Assembly (NCBI RefSeq): GCF_900176645.1
Contig: NZ_FXAN01000043.1
Location: forward strand, 1 to 64,000
Source: Burkholderia singularis
Lineage (GTDB): Bacteria; Pseudomonadota; Gammaproteobacteria; Burkholderiales; Burkholderiaceae
DNA length: 64,000 bases
Direction of reading: 5' to 3'
The position numbers and the translations under genes are program-made. Below the pieces are notes generated by a model, which was not told where the DNA came from, did not search any database, and was given only the letters and a program-made list of their open reading frames with translations. Positions 34,587 to 45,198 of the stretch are shown one piece after another. Position 1 is the first letter of the stretch; each line of letters starts with the position of its first letter.

Positions 34587-34650
34587 CCGGGCAACCGGGC
34601 AACCGGGCAACCGGGCAACCGGGCATTCGGGCATTCGGGCATTCGGGCGC
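34587..34650. repeat. 8-bp tandem repeat, 8 copies
   Basis: Four copies of CCGGGCAA are followed by CCGGGCAT, two TCGGGCAT and a terminal TCGGGCGC, all in 8-bp register. It lies between the DUF4399 gene and uup, outside any gene, so it is a candidate variable-number locus. Confidence 0.92.
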
Positions 34651-34844
34651 ACACCGGGCGCGCCGTGGGCCGCGGCCGTCGCGAACAGGTTTTCCCGAGC
34701 CCGCCGCCCGTCAATCGGCCCGGCCGGTCGGATCGGAAAATCACCGGCCCCGCACGCGCCGGCACGGCAGGCCGTCCGGCCATGTCGGCAGCGCGTGCGG
34801 CCCCCGGTACAATGTGCGTCCGATTCCTCTTTGCTGTCTTTCCC

Positions 34845-36809
<1,965 letters not shown>

Positions 36810-36934
36810 TCCGGCGTTGCGGAACCAGTAAAATACGCCGCGTCGCGGGCAGGCCGTTCGCGGCGCGCCGCCCGCTTTCGGAGCACGGCGCGCACGTCCT
36901 TGTTTCGACTCGAATTTTTATCGAATTCAACGTT

Positions 36935-36969
36935 TTGTCCACGACCTTATCCACACGAGCTGGGGATAA
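36935..36969. promoter_or_regulatory. Cluster of DnaA-box-like sites upstream of parE
   Basis: TTATCCACA, a perfect DnaA box, is at 36947-36955. TTGTCCACG (two mismatches) is at 36935-36943, and TTATCCCCA (one mismatch) is on the opposite strand at 36961-36969. All lie within 62 bp of the parE start. Binding is inferred from sequence only. Confidence 0.6.
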
Positions 36970-36996
36970 GGTCCCGGTGAATGACGACACTGATCT

Positions 36997-38979
36997 ATGT
37001 CCATGAAAAAGCCCGCAGCGGCCTATAGCGAAGCATCGATCAAGGTGCTGAAGGGCCTCGAGCCCGTCAAGCAGCGGCCCGGCATGTATACGCGCACGGA
37101 AAACCCGCTGCACATCATTCAGGAAGTGATCGACAACGCCTCCGACGAGGCGTTGGGCGGTTACGGCAAGCTGATCACGGTTACGCTGCATGCGGACCAG
37201 TCGGTGTCCGTCGAGGACGACGGCCGCGGCATTCCGTTCGGACTGCATCCGGACGAAGGCGTGCCGGTCGTGGAGATCGTGTTTACGCGGCTGCACGCCG
37301 GCGGCAAATTCGATAAGGCGAAGGGCGGCGCGTACACGTTCTCCGGTGGCTTGCACGGCGTCGGCGTGTCGGTGACGAACGCGCTCGCGACGCGGCTCGA
37401 CGTCAGCGTCTGGCGCGACGGCAAGCTTGCCACGCTCGGCTTTGCGGACGGCGACGTGGTGCGGCCGCTGGCGACGCAATCGGCGGCGCGCGGCGACAAG
37501 AAAACCGGCACGCGCGTGACCGTCTGGCCGAATCCGAAATATTTCGATTCGCCGAACCTGCCGATGGGCGAACTGCAACGGTTGCTGCGCTCGAAGGCGG
37601 TGCTGTTGCCCGGCGTCGAGATCGTGCTCGTCAACGAGAAGACGGGCGAGCGGCAGAGCTGGAAGTACGATGACGGCCTGCGCGGCTATCTGCTCGACGA
37701 GATGAACGGCAGCGAGCTGCTGATTCCGCTGTTCGAAGGCGAGCGCTTTGCCGATTCGCGTTCGGGCGACGATACGTTCGCCGAGGGCGAGGGCGCATCG
37801 TGGGTCGTCGCATGGAGCGAGGAAGGCTCGCTCGTGCGTGAATCGTATGTGAACCTGATTCCGACGCCCGCGGGCGGCACGCACGAATCGGGCTTGCGCG
37901 ACGGCCTCTATCAGGCGGTCAAGAGCTTCATCGAGCTGCACAACCTGCAGCCGAAGGGCGTGAAGCTGCTCGCCGAGGACGTGTTCGCGCGCGTGTCGTT
38001 CGTGCTTTCCGCGAAGGTGCTCGATCCGCAGTTCCAGGGGCAGATCAAGGAGCGGCTGAACAGCCGCGACGCGGTGAAGCTCGTGTCGTCGTACACGCGT
38101 CCGGCGCTCGAGCTGTGGCTCAATCAGCACGTCGAGCACGGCAAGAAGCTTGCCGATCTCGTCATCAAGCAGGCGCAGGCGCGCACGCGCGCGGGGCAGA
38201 AAGTCGAGAAGCGGAAGAGTTCGGGCGTGGCCGTTTTGCCGGGCAAGCTGACCGACTGCGAAACCGAGGACATCGCGCGCAACGAGCTGTTCCTCGTCGA
38301 GGGCGATTCGGCGGGCGGCTCGGCGAAGATGGGCCGCGACAAGGAATACCAAGCGATTTTGCCGCTGCGCGGCAAGGTGCTGAACACGTGGGAAACCGAG
38401 CGCGACCGGCTGTTCGCGAACAACGAGGTGCACGACATTTCCGTGGCGATCGGCGTCGATCCGCACAGCCCCGACGAAAGCGTCGATTTGTCGAACCTGC
38501 GTTACGGCAAGATCTGCATTCTGTCGGACGCGGACGTCGACGGCGCGCACATCCAGGTGCTGCTGCTCACGCTGTTCTTCAAGCATTTCCCGCAATTGAT
38601 CGAGCGCGGCCACGTGTTCGTCGCGCGCCCGCCGCTGTTCCGGGTCGACGCGCCCGCGCGCGGCAAGAAGCCCGCGCAGAAGCTCTACGCGCTCGACGAA
38701 GGCGAACTCGACGCGATCCTCGACAAGCTGCGCAAGGACGGCGTGCGCGAATCGCAGTGGAGCATCAGCCGCTTCAAGGGCCTGGGCGAAATGAGCGCCG
38801 AGCAGCTTTGGGACACGACGATGAACCCCGACACGCGCCGCCTGATGCCCGTCGCGCTCGGCGAGCTCGATTTCGAATCGACCGTCAGGCAGATGACGAT
38901 GCTGATGGGCAAGGGCGAGGCGGCCGCGCGCCGCAACTGGCTCGAGGAAAAGGGCAACGAAGTCGAGGCGGATATCTGA
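36997..38979 (+). CDS. parE: DNA topoisomerase IV subunit B
   Basis: A 660-residue ATPase subunit that, with ParC, unlinks daughter chromosomes. The GHKL ATP site is EVIDNASDEALGG and DDGRGIP with GGLHGVG. The transducer domain follows, then the TOPRIM domain with EGDSAGGSAKMGRD (catalytic Glu) and SDADVDGAHI (metal Asp pair). The C-terminal FKGLGEMSAEQLW is typical. Two nearby ATGs are possible (36997 and 37003). The parC gene follows after 58 bp that contain a small GC hairpin (38985-39002). DnaA-box-like sites lie in the leader. Confidence 0.97.
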   Translation: MSMKKPAAAYSEASIKVLKGLEPVKQRPGMYTRTENPLHIIQEVIDNASDEALGGYGKLITVTLHADQSVSVEDDGRGIPFGLHPDEGVPVVEIVFTRLHAGGKFDKAKGGAYTFSGGLHGVGVSVTNALATRLDVSVWRDGKLATLGFADGDVVRPLATQSAARGDKKTGTRVTVWPNPKYFDSPNLPMGELQRLLRSKAVLLPGVEIVLVNEKTGERQSWKYDDGLRGYLLDEMNGSELLIPLFEGERFADSRSGDDTFAEGEGASWVVAWSEEGSLVRESYVNLIPTPAGGTHESGLRDGLYQAVKSFIELHNLQPKGVKLLAEDVFARVSFVLSAKVLDPQFQGQIKERLNSRDAVKLVSSYTRPALELWLNQHVEHGKKLADLVIKQAQARTRAGQKVEKRKSSGVAVLPGKLTDCETEDIARNELFLVEGDSAGGSAKMGRDKEYQAILPLRGKVLNTWETERDRLFANNEVHDISVAIGVDPHSPDESVDLSNLRYGKICILSDADVDGAHIQVLLLTLFFKHFPQLIERGHVFVARPPLFRVDAPARGKKPAQKLYALDEGELDAILDKLRKDGVRESQWSISRFKGLGEMSAEQLWDTTMNPDTRRLMPVALGELDFESTVRQMTMLMGKGEAAARRNWLEEKGNEVEADI

Positions 38980-39037
38980 GCGAAGCCGGGCGTGCGCCCG
39001 GCATTGCACGCATCGCATATACGGACACGGAATCTAG

Positions 39038-41356
39038 ATGGACGACAACACTCCCGATCTTTTCGCCGAGCCGGCCGCGCCCGAGGGCGATTATCTGACG
39101 CTCGGCCGCTACGCGGAGCGCCAGTATCTCGACTACGCGGTGAGCGTCGTGAAGGGGCGCGCGCTGCCCGACGTCTGCGACGGCCAGAAGCCCGTGCAGC
39201 GGCGCATTCTTTACGCGATGAACGAGATGGGCCTCGGCGACAGTGCGAAGCCCGTGAAGTCCGCGCGCGTCGTCGGCGACGTGCTCGGCAAGTATCACCC
39301 GCATGGCGACCAGTCCGCGTATGACGCGCTCGTGCGGCTCGCGCAGGATTTCTCGATGCGCTATCCGCTGATCGACGGCCAGGGCAACTTCGGCTCGCGC
39401 GACGGTGACGGCGCGGCGGCGATGCGCTATACCGAAGCGCGCCTCACGCCGATCGCGAAGCTGCTGCTCGACGAGATCGACCAGGGCACCGTCGATTTCA
39501 TGCCGAACTACGACGGCTCGTTCGACGAGCCGAAGCTGCTGCCGAGCCGGCTGCCGTTCGTGCTGCTCAACGGCGCGTCCGGGATCGCGGTCGGGTTGGC
39601 GACCGAGATTCCGTCGCACAACCTGCGCGAGGTCGCGGCGGCCGCCGTCGCGCTGATCCGCCAGCCGGCGCTGCCGCACGCGGAACTCATGCAGCTGGTG
39701 CCGGGGCCGGATTTTCCGGGCGGCGGCCAGATCATCTCGAGCGACGCCGAGATTTCGGCTGCTTACGAGACGGGCCGCGGCAGCCTCAAGGTGCGCGCGC
39801 GCTGGAAGATCGAGGATCTCGCGCGCGGCCAGTGGCAGCTGGTCGTCACCGAACTGCCGCCGAACACGTCGTGCCAGAAGGTGCTCGAGGAAATCGAGGA
39901 GCTGACGAACCCGAAGCTCAAGGCCGGCAAGAAGACGCTCACGCAAGAGCAGGCCAATACGAAGAAAGCGATGCTCGATCTGCTCGACGCGGTGCGCGAC
40001 GAATCGGGCAAGGACGCGCCCGTGCGGCTCGTGTTCGAACCGAAGTCGCGCACGATCGACCAGACCGAGTTCGTCAATTCGCTGCTCGCGCACACGAGCC
40101 TCGAATCGAATGCGCCGCTGAATCTGGTCATGATCGGCGAGGACGGGCGGCCCGCGCAGAAGGGGTTGGCATCGATTCTCGGCGAGTGGGTGCGGTTCCG
40201 TCAGGCCACCGTCACGCGCCGCTGCCGCCATCGGCTCGGCAAGGTGAACGACCGGATCCACATCCTCGAAGGGCGGATGATCGTCTTTTTGAACATCGAC
40301 GAAGTGATCCGCATCATCCGCGAATCGGACGAACCGAAGGCCGCGCTGATTAACGCGTTCGAGCTGACCGAGCGGCAGGCCGACGACATTCTCGAAATTC
40401 GTCTGCGCCAATTGGCGCGGCTCGAGAAGATCAAGATCGAGAAGGAACTCGACGAATTGCGCGCCGAGAAGGACAAGCTCGAGGAATTGCTCGCGAACGA
40501 CAGCGCGATGAAGCGGCTGATGATCAAGGAGATCGAGGCCGACGCCAAGCAATTCGGCGACGAGCGCCGCACGCTGATCCAGCAGGAAAAGCGCGCGACG
40601 TTCGAGGCGAAGGTCGTCGACGAGCCGGTGACGGTGGTGGTCTCGCAAAAGGGCTGGGTGCGCGCGCTGAAGGGCCACGGGCTCGATCCGGCCAGCTTCT
40701 CGTTCAAGGCGGGCGACGGCCTGTACGCGGCGTTCCAGTGCCGCACGCCGGACACGCTGATCGCATGGGGCAGCTCGGGCCGCGTCTATTCGGTGCCGGT
40801 GCAATTGCTGCCGGGCGGGCGTGGCGACGGCGTGCCGGTCACGTCGCTGATCGAGCTTGAATCGGGTTCGCACCTGCTGCATTACTTCGCCGCGCCGGCC
40901 GAACAGCCGCTTCTGCTTGCGTCGAGCAACGGCTTTGGCTTCGTCGCGAAGGTCGGCGATATGGTGAGCCGCGTGAAGGCGGGCAAGGCGTTCATGACGA
41001 TCGACGACGGCGCGGTTCCGCTCGCGCCGATGCCGGTGCCGCCGGATGCGGCGATGGTCGCGTGTTTGTCGAGCGGCGGACGTCTGCTCGTGTTCGGCAT
41101 CGACGAGATGAAGACGCTCGCGGGCGGCGGGCGCGGCGTGACGCTGATGGCGCTCGACCCGAAGGAGACGCTCGTGCAGGCGCTGGCCGTCGGCGCGACG
41201 GGCGTGGTGCTGACCGGCACGGGGCGCGGCGGCAAGGTGCAGGAAGAAACGTTTGCCGGCGGCGCGCTCGAGCCGCATATCGGCAAGCGCGCGCGTAAAG
41301 GGCGCGCGCCGGACACGAAGCTGAAGATCGCCGGGTTGCGGCCAGTGCTCGGCTGA
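39038..41356 (+). CDS. parC: DNA topoisomerase IV subunit A
   Basis: The 772-residue DNA-cleaving subunit of topoisomerase IV. The catalytic Tyr131 is in [10 protein letters not shown], and the winged helix and tower domains are intact. The C-terminal beta-propeller is shorter than in GyrA and lacks a full GyrA box, as expected for ParC. In the quinolone region the text is [15 protein letters not shown]: Gln92 stands where E. coli ParC has Ser80, and Asp96 where it has Glu84. It forms an operon with parE. Confidence 0.97.
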   Translation: MDDNTPDLFAEPAAPEGDYLTLGRYAERQYLDYAVSVVKGRALPDVCDGQKPVQRRILYAMNEMGLGDSAKPVKSARVVGDVLGKYHPHGDQSAYDALVRLAQDFSMRYPLIDGQGNFGSRDGDGAAAMRYTEARLTPIAKLLLDEIDQGTVDFMPNYDGSFDEPKLLPSRLPFVLLNGASGIAVGLATEIPSHNLREVAAAAVALIRQPALPHAELMQLVPGPDFPGGGQIISSDAEISAAYETGRGSLKVRARWKIEDLARGQWQLVVTELPPNTSCQKVLEEIEELTNPKLKAGKKTLTQEQANTKKAMLDLLDAVRDESGKDAPVRLVFEPKSRTIDQTEFVNSLLAHTSLESNAPLNLVMIGEDGRPAQKGLASILGEWVRFRQATVTRRCRHRLGKVNDRIHILEGRMIVFLNIDEVIRIIRESDEPKAALINAFELTERQADDILEIRLRQLARLEKIKIEKELDELRAEKDKLEELLANDSAMKRLMIKEIEADAKQFGDERRTLIQQEKRATFEAKVVDEPVTVVVSQKGWVRALKGHGLDPASFSFKAGDGLYAAFQCRTPDTLIAWGSSGRVYSVPVQLLPGGRGDGVPVTSLIELESGSHLLHYFAAPAEQPLLLASSNGFGFVAKVGDMVSRVKAGKAFMTIDDGAVPLAPMPVPPDAAMVACLSSGGRLLVFGIDEMKTLAGGGRGVTLMALDPKETLVQALAVGATGVVLTGTGRGGKVQEETFAGGALEPHIGKRARKGRAPDTKLKIAGLRPVLG

Positions 41357-41667
41357 CGGGCAGGCGGCGCGGCCGCCCAGGCGCGGGTGGCGGCGGCCGG
41401 CTTTGGGTGGCGGTTCGGGATGGCGGATGCGCGTTCGTGCCGGACGGCGGCTGGCTGCGGATGGTCAACGAGGTGATTCGGCCATGGCCGTTCGGCGCCG
41501 GCGGGCGCGCTGGTGGTTCGGGTGCCGGCGGCGCGGCGGGTTTCGCGCCGACCGTGAGCCATTGTGGCCCATTGCGCTGAACCGTTGCGCGCCGCGGCTG
41601 TCGAACGCGCTCATCGTGCCGCGCGCCGCGCGGCGCCGCAATCCACAAAACAACCAGGATTCCTCAC
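41357..41667. other. Intergenic region after parC
   Basis: A 311-bp stretch with no supported gene; frames are Arg/Ala-rich shadows. It should hold the parC transcription end and the promoter of the CopD-like gene. No clear terminator with a T run was found. Confidence 0.5.
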
Positions 41668-42126
41668 ATGTCTCACGCCATAGCCGTCGCCTTGTTTGTC
41701 CATTTGCTCGCGGTCGCGGTGTGGGTGGGCGGCATGGTGTTCGCGCACTTCTGTCTACGTCCCGCATTGTCCGATCTGTCGCCGCAGCTTCGCCTGCCGC
41801 TCATCGAGGCGGTGTTCGGCCGCTTCTTCAACTGGGTGGCGGGCGCGGTGATCGCGATCCTGCTGACGGGCGGCGTTTTGCTGACGAGCTTCGGCGGCGC
41901 GCACGCGAGTTGGCCGCTGCATGCGATGGCGGGACTCGGCATCGTGATGATGCTGATCTTCGGCCACGTCCGCTTCGCGATCTTTCCGCGCATCCGCCGC
42001 GCGGTGCAGGCGCAGAATTGGCCGGACGGCGCGCGCGCCGTCAATGCGATGCGTTTGCTCGTCGTCGTGAATCTCGTGCTCGGCGTCGTGACGACCGGGG
42101 CGGCAGTGCTGTCGCGCGGCTTCTGA
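41668..42126 (+). CDS. CopD-like integral membrane protein
   Basis: A 152-residue protein with four transmembrane helices. The first has FVHLLAVAVWVGGMVFAHF, where His and Trp-x-Gly-Gly are conserved in the CopD domain family (PF05425), and the third region has HAMAGLGIVMMLIFGHVRF. Histidines facing the membrane could bind haem or copper, and the family includes copper import proteins and haem-related membrane proteins. There are no cop genes nearby, so a specific copper role is not supported. Confidence 0.8.
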   Translation: MSHAIAVALFVHLLAVAVWVGGMVFAHFCLRPALSDLSPQLRLPLIEAVFGRFFNWVAGAVIAILLTGGVLLTSFGGAHASWPLHAMAGLGIVMMLIFGHVRFAIFPRIRRAVQAQNWPDGARAVNAMRLLVVVNLVLGVVTTGAAVLSRGF

Positions 42127-42229
42127 GCGCCGATTCGCGGCGGCGGGCCGGTTTCATGCCGGCTTTCGCGCTTCGTTGCCGTTTTGCGCCGCGCGCGAAT
42201 GCCGGGTCACGGCCGGTATGCGCCGGGCG

Positions 42230-43114
42230 TCACGCCGCGAGCATCGTGTCCAAAAGCCATGATCCGGCCGGCCCGAGCGGCCGGCTGCGCGACCATACCG
42301 CATCGACGGGCACCCGCCGCGGCCAGCCGCGCGCATTGAGTTCAACGAGCCGTTCGCGCGCGAAATGCTCGACCATCCAACGCGGCAGTTCCGCCCAGCC
42401 GAACCCCGCGACCGCCATTTCCAACAGCAGCAGATAACTCGGCGCCGACCAGTAACGCCTGCCCGCGACCAGCCCTGTCTCGATGCGCTCGCCATGCGGC
42501 GCGACATACGTGTTGAGCCGCAGCTCGCGGGCGTCGTGCAACGCGGCAAGCGGCACTTCGGCGTTGCCGTGCGCCGCGAACGGATGCTGCAAGCCGACGT
42601 ACAGACCGATTTCCGAGCGTTCGGCGATCGTTGCCGCGCCGATGTCGGGCGGGTACGTGCTGCGCGCCGCCATCAGCCCGAGCTGCGCGCGCCCCTGCTG
42701 GATCAGGTCGAGCACGTCGTCGTGTTCGGCAATCTGGCATTCGAATTCCAGCGTCGGAAAACGGCGATCGAGTTCCGCGAGCGTCTGCTCGTACCGGCTC
42801 GACTGGTAGGTATCCGATACGACGAGCGTCAGCCGCGCTTCCTCGCCGCCCGCCAGGCGGGCGGCGACCTGATCGATCGCCTCGCTGGCCTCCAGCACGC
42901 GATGCACGTCGGGAAGCAGTGCGCGGGCGGCGTCGGTCAGCGTCGGCTGACGGGTCGAACGGTCGAACAGCGTGACGCCAAGGTCGATTTCGAGATTCGC
43001 GATCGCCTCGCTGATGGTCGACTGCCGCTTGCCGAGCTTGCGCGCGGCGGCGGAGAACGACCCAAGGGCGGCCGCTTCGGCAAACGCGAGCAGCGCTTCG
43101 GGGGAATGACGCAT
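42230..43114 (-). CDS. LysR-type regulator, divergent from a PACE efflux gene
   Basis: A 294-residue LysR regulator. The helix-turn-helix is SFSAAARKLGKRQSTISEAIANLEIDLG, with an effector domain of normal length. It is divergent from a PACE-family transporter, the arrangement in which AceR controls aceI in Acinetobacter. Regulation of the efflux gene is therefore likely, with inducers such as biocides or polyamines possible but unproven. The inverted repeat at 43135-43149 is its probable binding site. Confidence 0.88.
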   Translation of the reverse strand: MRHSPEALLAFAEAAALGSFSAAARKLGKRQSTISEAIANLEIDLGVTLFDRSTRQPTLTDAARALLPDVHRVLEASEAIDQVAARLAGGEEARLTLVVSDTYQSSRYEQTLAELDRRFPTLEFECQIAEHDDVLDLIQQGRAQLGLMAARSTYPPDIGAATIAERSEIGLYVGLQHPFAAHGNAEVPLAALHDARELRLNTYVAPHGERIETGLVAGRRYWSAPSYLLLLEMAVAGFGWAELPRWMVEHFARERLVELNARGWPRRVPVDAVWSRSRPLGPAGSWLLDTMLAA

Positions 43115-43134
43115 GGCGCATCGTCCTTTTTTAT

Positions 43135-43149
43135 ATCGGAAAAACCGAT
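43135..43149. promoter_or_regulatory. Inverted-repeat operator between LysR and PACE genes
   Basis: ATCGG-AAAAA-CCGAT is a perfect inverted repeat 21 bp above the LysR start. A second, looser set (ATTGGAT at 43158, ATCCGAT at 43176) sits nearer the efflux gene. All lie in an AT-rich spacer of about 100 bp that must carry both promoters. Confidence 0.65.
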
Positions 43150-43219
43150 GCTATTTAATTGGATAATTTCGGTCAATCCGATAAAAATAGTGCCATGTCG
43201 TTGACCGATGGAGATGTTC

Positions 43220-43663
43220 ATGCAAAAGCTGATTCCGCAGAAAACCCTGACCGAGCGCCTGATTCACGCGCTCATTTTCGAAGTGACCGCGATCGCCATT
43301 TGTGCGCCGTTCATGAGCTGGTTGCTCGGCTTGTCGCTCGTGCATGTCGGCGCATTGACGGCCGTGGTGTCGCTGATCGCGATGGCGTGGAACATGGCGT
43401 TCAACGCGTTGTTCGAGCGGATCGAGCGTCGGTATCGCTTGACGCGCACGCTGGCGTTGCGCGCGGTTCACGCGATCGTGTTCGAACTCGGCCTGATCGC
43501 GATGGCGTTGCCGCTTGCGTCGTGGTGGCTCGAAATCACCCTGTTCGAGGCCCTGTTGCTCGACCTCGGCATTCTGCTGTTCTTCTTGCCGTACACGTTC
43601 CTGTTCAACCTGGGCTACGACCGCCTGCGCACGCGCTGGGTTGCGCAAAGGGCGATGGCCTGA
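43220..43663 (+). CDS. PACE-family efflux transporter (AceI-like)
   Basis: A 147-residue protein with four helices in two bacterial transmembrane pair domains. The family motifs are clear: RLIHALIFE (helix 1) and WNMAFNALFE (helix 2), repeated as RAVHAIVFE (helix 3) and YTFLFNLGYD (helix 4). The Glu of the first motif is essential for transport in AceI. PACE pumps export chlorhexidine, acriflavine and short polyamines by proton exchange. Three in-frame ATGs lie close together; the last (43220) has GGAG at the right distance. A terminator follows at 43704. Confidence 0.93.
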   Translation: MQKLIPQKTLTERLIHALIFEVTAIAICAPFMSWLLGLSLVHVGALTAVVSLIAMAWNMAFNALFERIERRYRLTRTLALRAVHAIVFELGLIAMALPLASWWLEITLFEALLLDLGILLFFLPYTFLFNLGYDRLRTRWVAQRAMA

Positions 43664-43703
43664 TGACGAACGCAAAGCGAATCGATTGCAGGGGTTCGAG
43701 ACG

Positions 43704-43731
43704 AAAGCCGGCGTGACTGCCGGCTTTTTTT
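43704..43731 (+). terminator. Rho-independent terminator of the PACE gene
   Basis: AAAGCCGGC pairs with GCCGGCTTT around a 6-base loop, followed by seven T residues. Confidence 0.92.
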
Positions 43732-43811
43732 ATGCTTCGCGCGCGGAGTTTTTCGGCGCGATTGCCGGCGCTTTGCCGTGAGAAGGCGGCCGGCAGGGCG
43801 CAGCGGCCGCC

Positions 43812-45014
43812 TCAGCCGTGCGCGGACAAAATCAGCCAGCCGCCGCAGCCTGCCGCGACCGCGCCATAGACGGCATAGACGGGCATCTTGAAGCGCGCGA
43901 GGCACAGCCAGGCGAGCGCGCCCGTCGCCCAGTACATTGGCTCGGCGGGCGTTTTCACGATGAGGCGCGCGGACGCGATCGCGAGAAACGCCGTGGTGGC
44001 GGCGCGCAGCATGCGCATGCCGTTTGCGAAGCGCGGGTGGCATTTCAGGCGCTCGACGTGCCGGCGCGCGAGCACGACCAGACAGCCCGACGGCACGAAG
44101 AGCGCGATGGTCGACAGCAGCGCGCCGCGCCAGCCGTCTTCGAGATAGCCGAGAAACGGCACGACGTTCAACAGCGGCCCCGGCGACACCGGCGACAGCG
44201 TGAACGCGAGCATGAAATCCTGCTCGGAGATACCCGTCGCGCTCGTGACGAACAGCGATTTCAGCACCGGCAACGCGGAGAAGCCGCCGCCGAAGAGCAT
44301 CATGCCGGCGCCCGCGAGTCGCGGCCAGAGCAGCGGTATTTGATATCGGATGGGCAGCGGCAGTGCGAAGAGGGCGATCAGGATCGCGAACAGGATCAGA
44401 AGCCGCCATTCGCGCGCGGGCAGCGCAAGCCGCATCGGCTCGCTGCGCCACCGGCCGGTGGCAAGCCAGCCGGTGGCGAACGCCGCGGCGAGAATGGCGA
44501 CGAATGCCGCAGGGCGATGCGCGAGCGCGAGCAGCACGGTCGCGAGCGCGGCCATGCTGCGCTCGAGCGGCGCATGCACGAGCGTGCGAACTTGCCTGAA
44601 CCAGGTGAGCCCGATCAACGCGGCGAGCACCATGCCGAAGTGATGAAGCAGCACGGGCGACGCGAGGGAGCGGACGAACGGCGTGCGGTAGAAAATCGCG
44701 AATAGTGTCATCGCCGCGAAGAACGGCAGCACGCTCGCCACGCCGGCGGCCCAGGCGCCGGCAGGGCCGCGCAGCACATGGCCGACCTGAATCGCGACAT
44801 TGCAGCCGACGGGGCCGGGCATCATCCAAGCAAGCGAGACGAGATCCGCGAACGATGCCGCATCGATGCGCCGCTGCCGCTCGACGTAATGCCGTTCGAG
44901 CTGGGCCATCATCGCCAAACCGCCCCAGGACACGGCGGACACGCCGGCGACGGCCCTGAACAGCGCCCACAGCGGCTCCTGCTCGCCGCGTAATGCGGCG
45001 TTGAGGTTTGTCAT
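43812..45014 (-). CDS. chrA: ChrA-family chromate transporter
   Basis: A 400-residue inner-membrane protein with two homologous halves of about six helices. The Gly-rich motifs are SWGGLAMMAQLERHYV with MMPGPVGCNVAIQVG in the first half, and LFGGGFSALPVLKSLFV with LSPVSPGPLLNVVPFLGYL in the second (chromate-transporter domain PF02417). Such proteins export chromate using the proton gradient, but many homologues have no proven chromate role. Start MTNLNAALRG at 45014 is chosen; ATG 45020 is an alternative, and frames reaching 45407 are spurious. No chrB regulator is adjacent. Confidence 0.88.
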   Translation of the reverse strand: MTNLNAALRGEQEPLWALFRAVAGVSAVSWGGLAMMAQLERHYVERQRRIDAASFADLVSLAWMMPGPVGCNVAIQVGHVLRGPAGAWAAGVASVLPFFAAMTLFAIFYRTPFVRSLASPVLLHHFGMVLAALIGLTWFRQVRTLVHAPLERSMAALATVLLALAHRPAAFVAILAAAFATGWLATGRWRSEPMRLALPAREWRLLILFAILIALFALPLPIRYQIPLLWPRLAGAGMMLFGGGFSALPVLKSLFVTSATGISEQDFMLAFTLSPVSPGPLLNVVPFLGYLEDGWRGALLSTIALFVPSGCLVVLARRHVERLKCHPRFANGMRMLRAATTAFLAIASARLIVKTPAEPMYWATGALAWLCLARFKMPVYAVYGAVAAGCGGWLILSAHG

Positions 45015-45198
45015 TGGCATGATGATGTACGGATGGAACGTGCACGCCCGGCCTGGCATGCATCGAAACTTGGCTGTCATTGTGCCACCGGGACGCCGCT
45101 TTTTTCGGATTTTTGAGGATTGCGAAAATTGATGGCGAATAGGGCAGCGGGGGCCCGGTTGCGTGGTCAATCGCCGCGCAGCGCGGCCCATCGTTTGT

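Noticed and set aside
38885-41278. 797-codon open frame opposite parC
   Set aside because: Composition is dominated by Arg, Leu, His and Asp and mirrors parC codon bias. ParC is complete on the plus strand.
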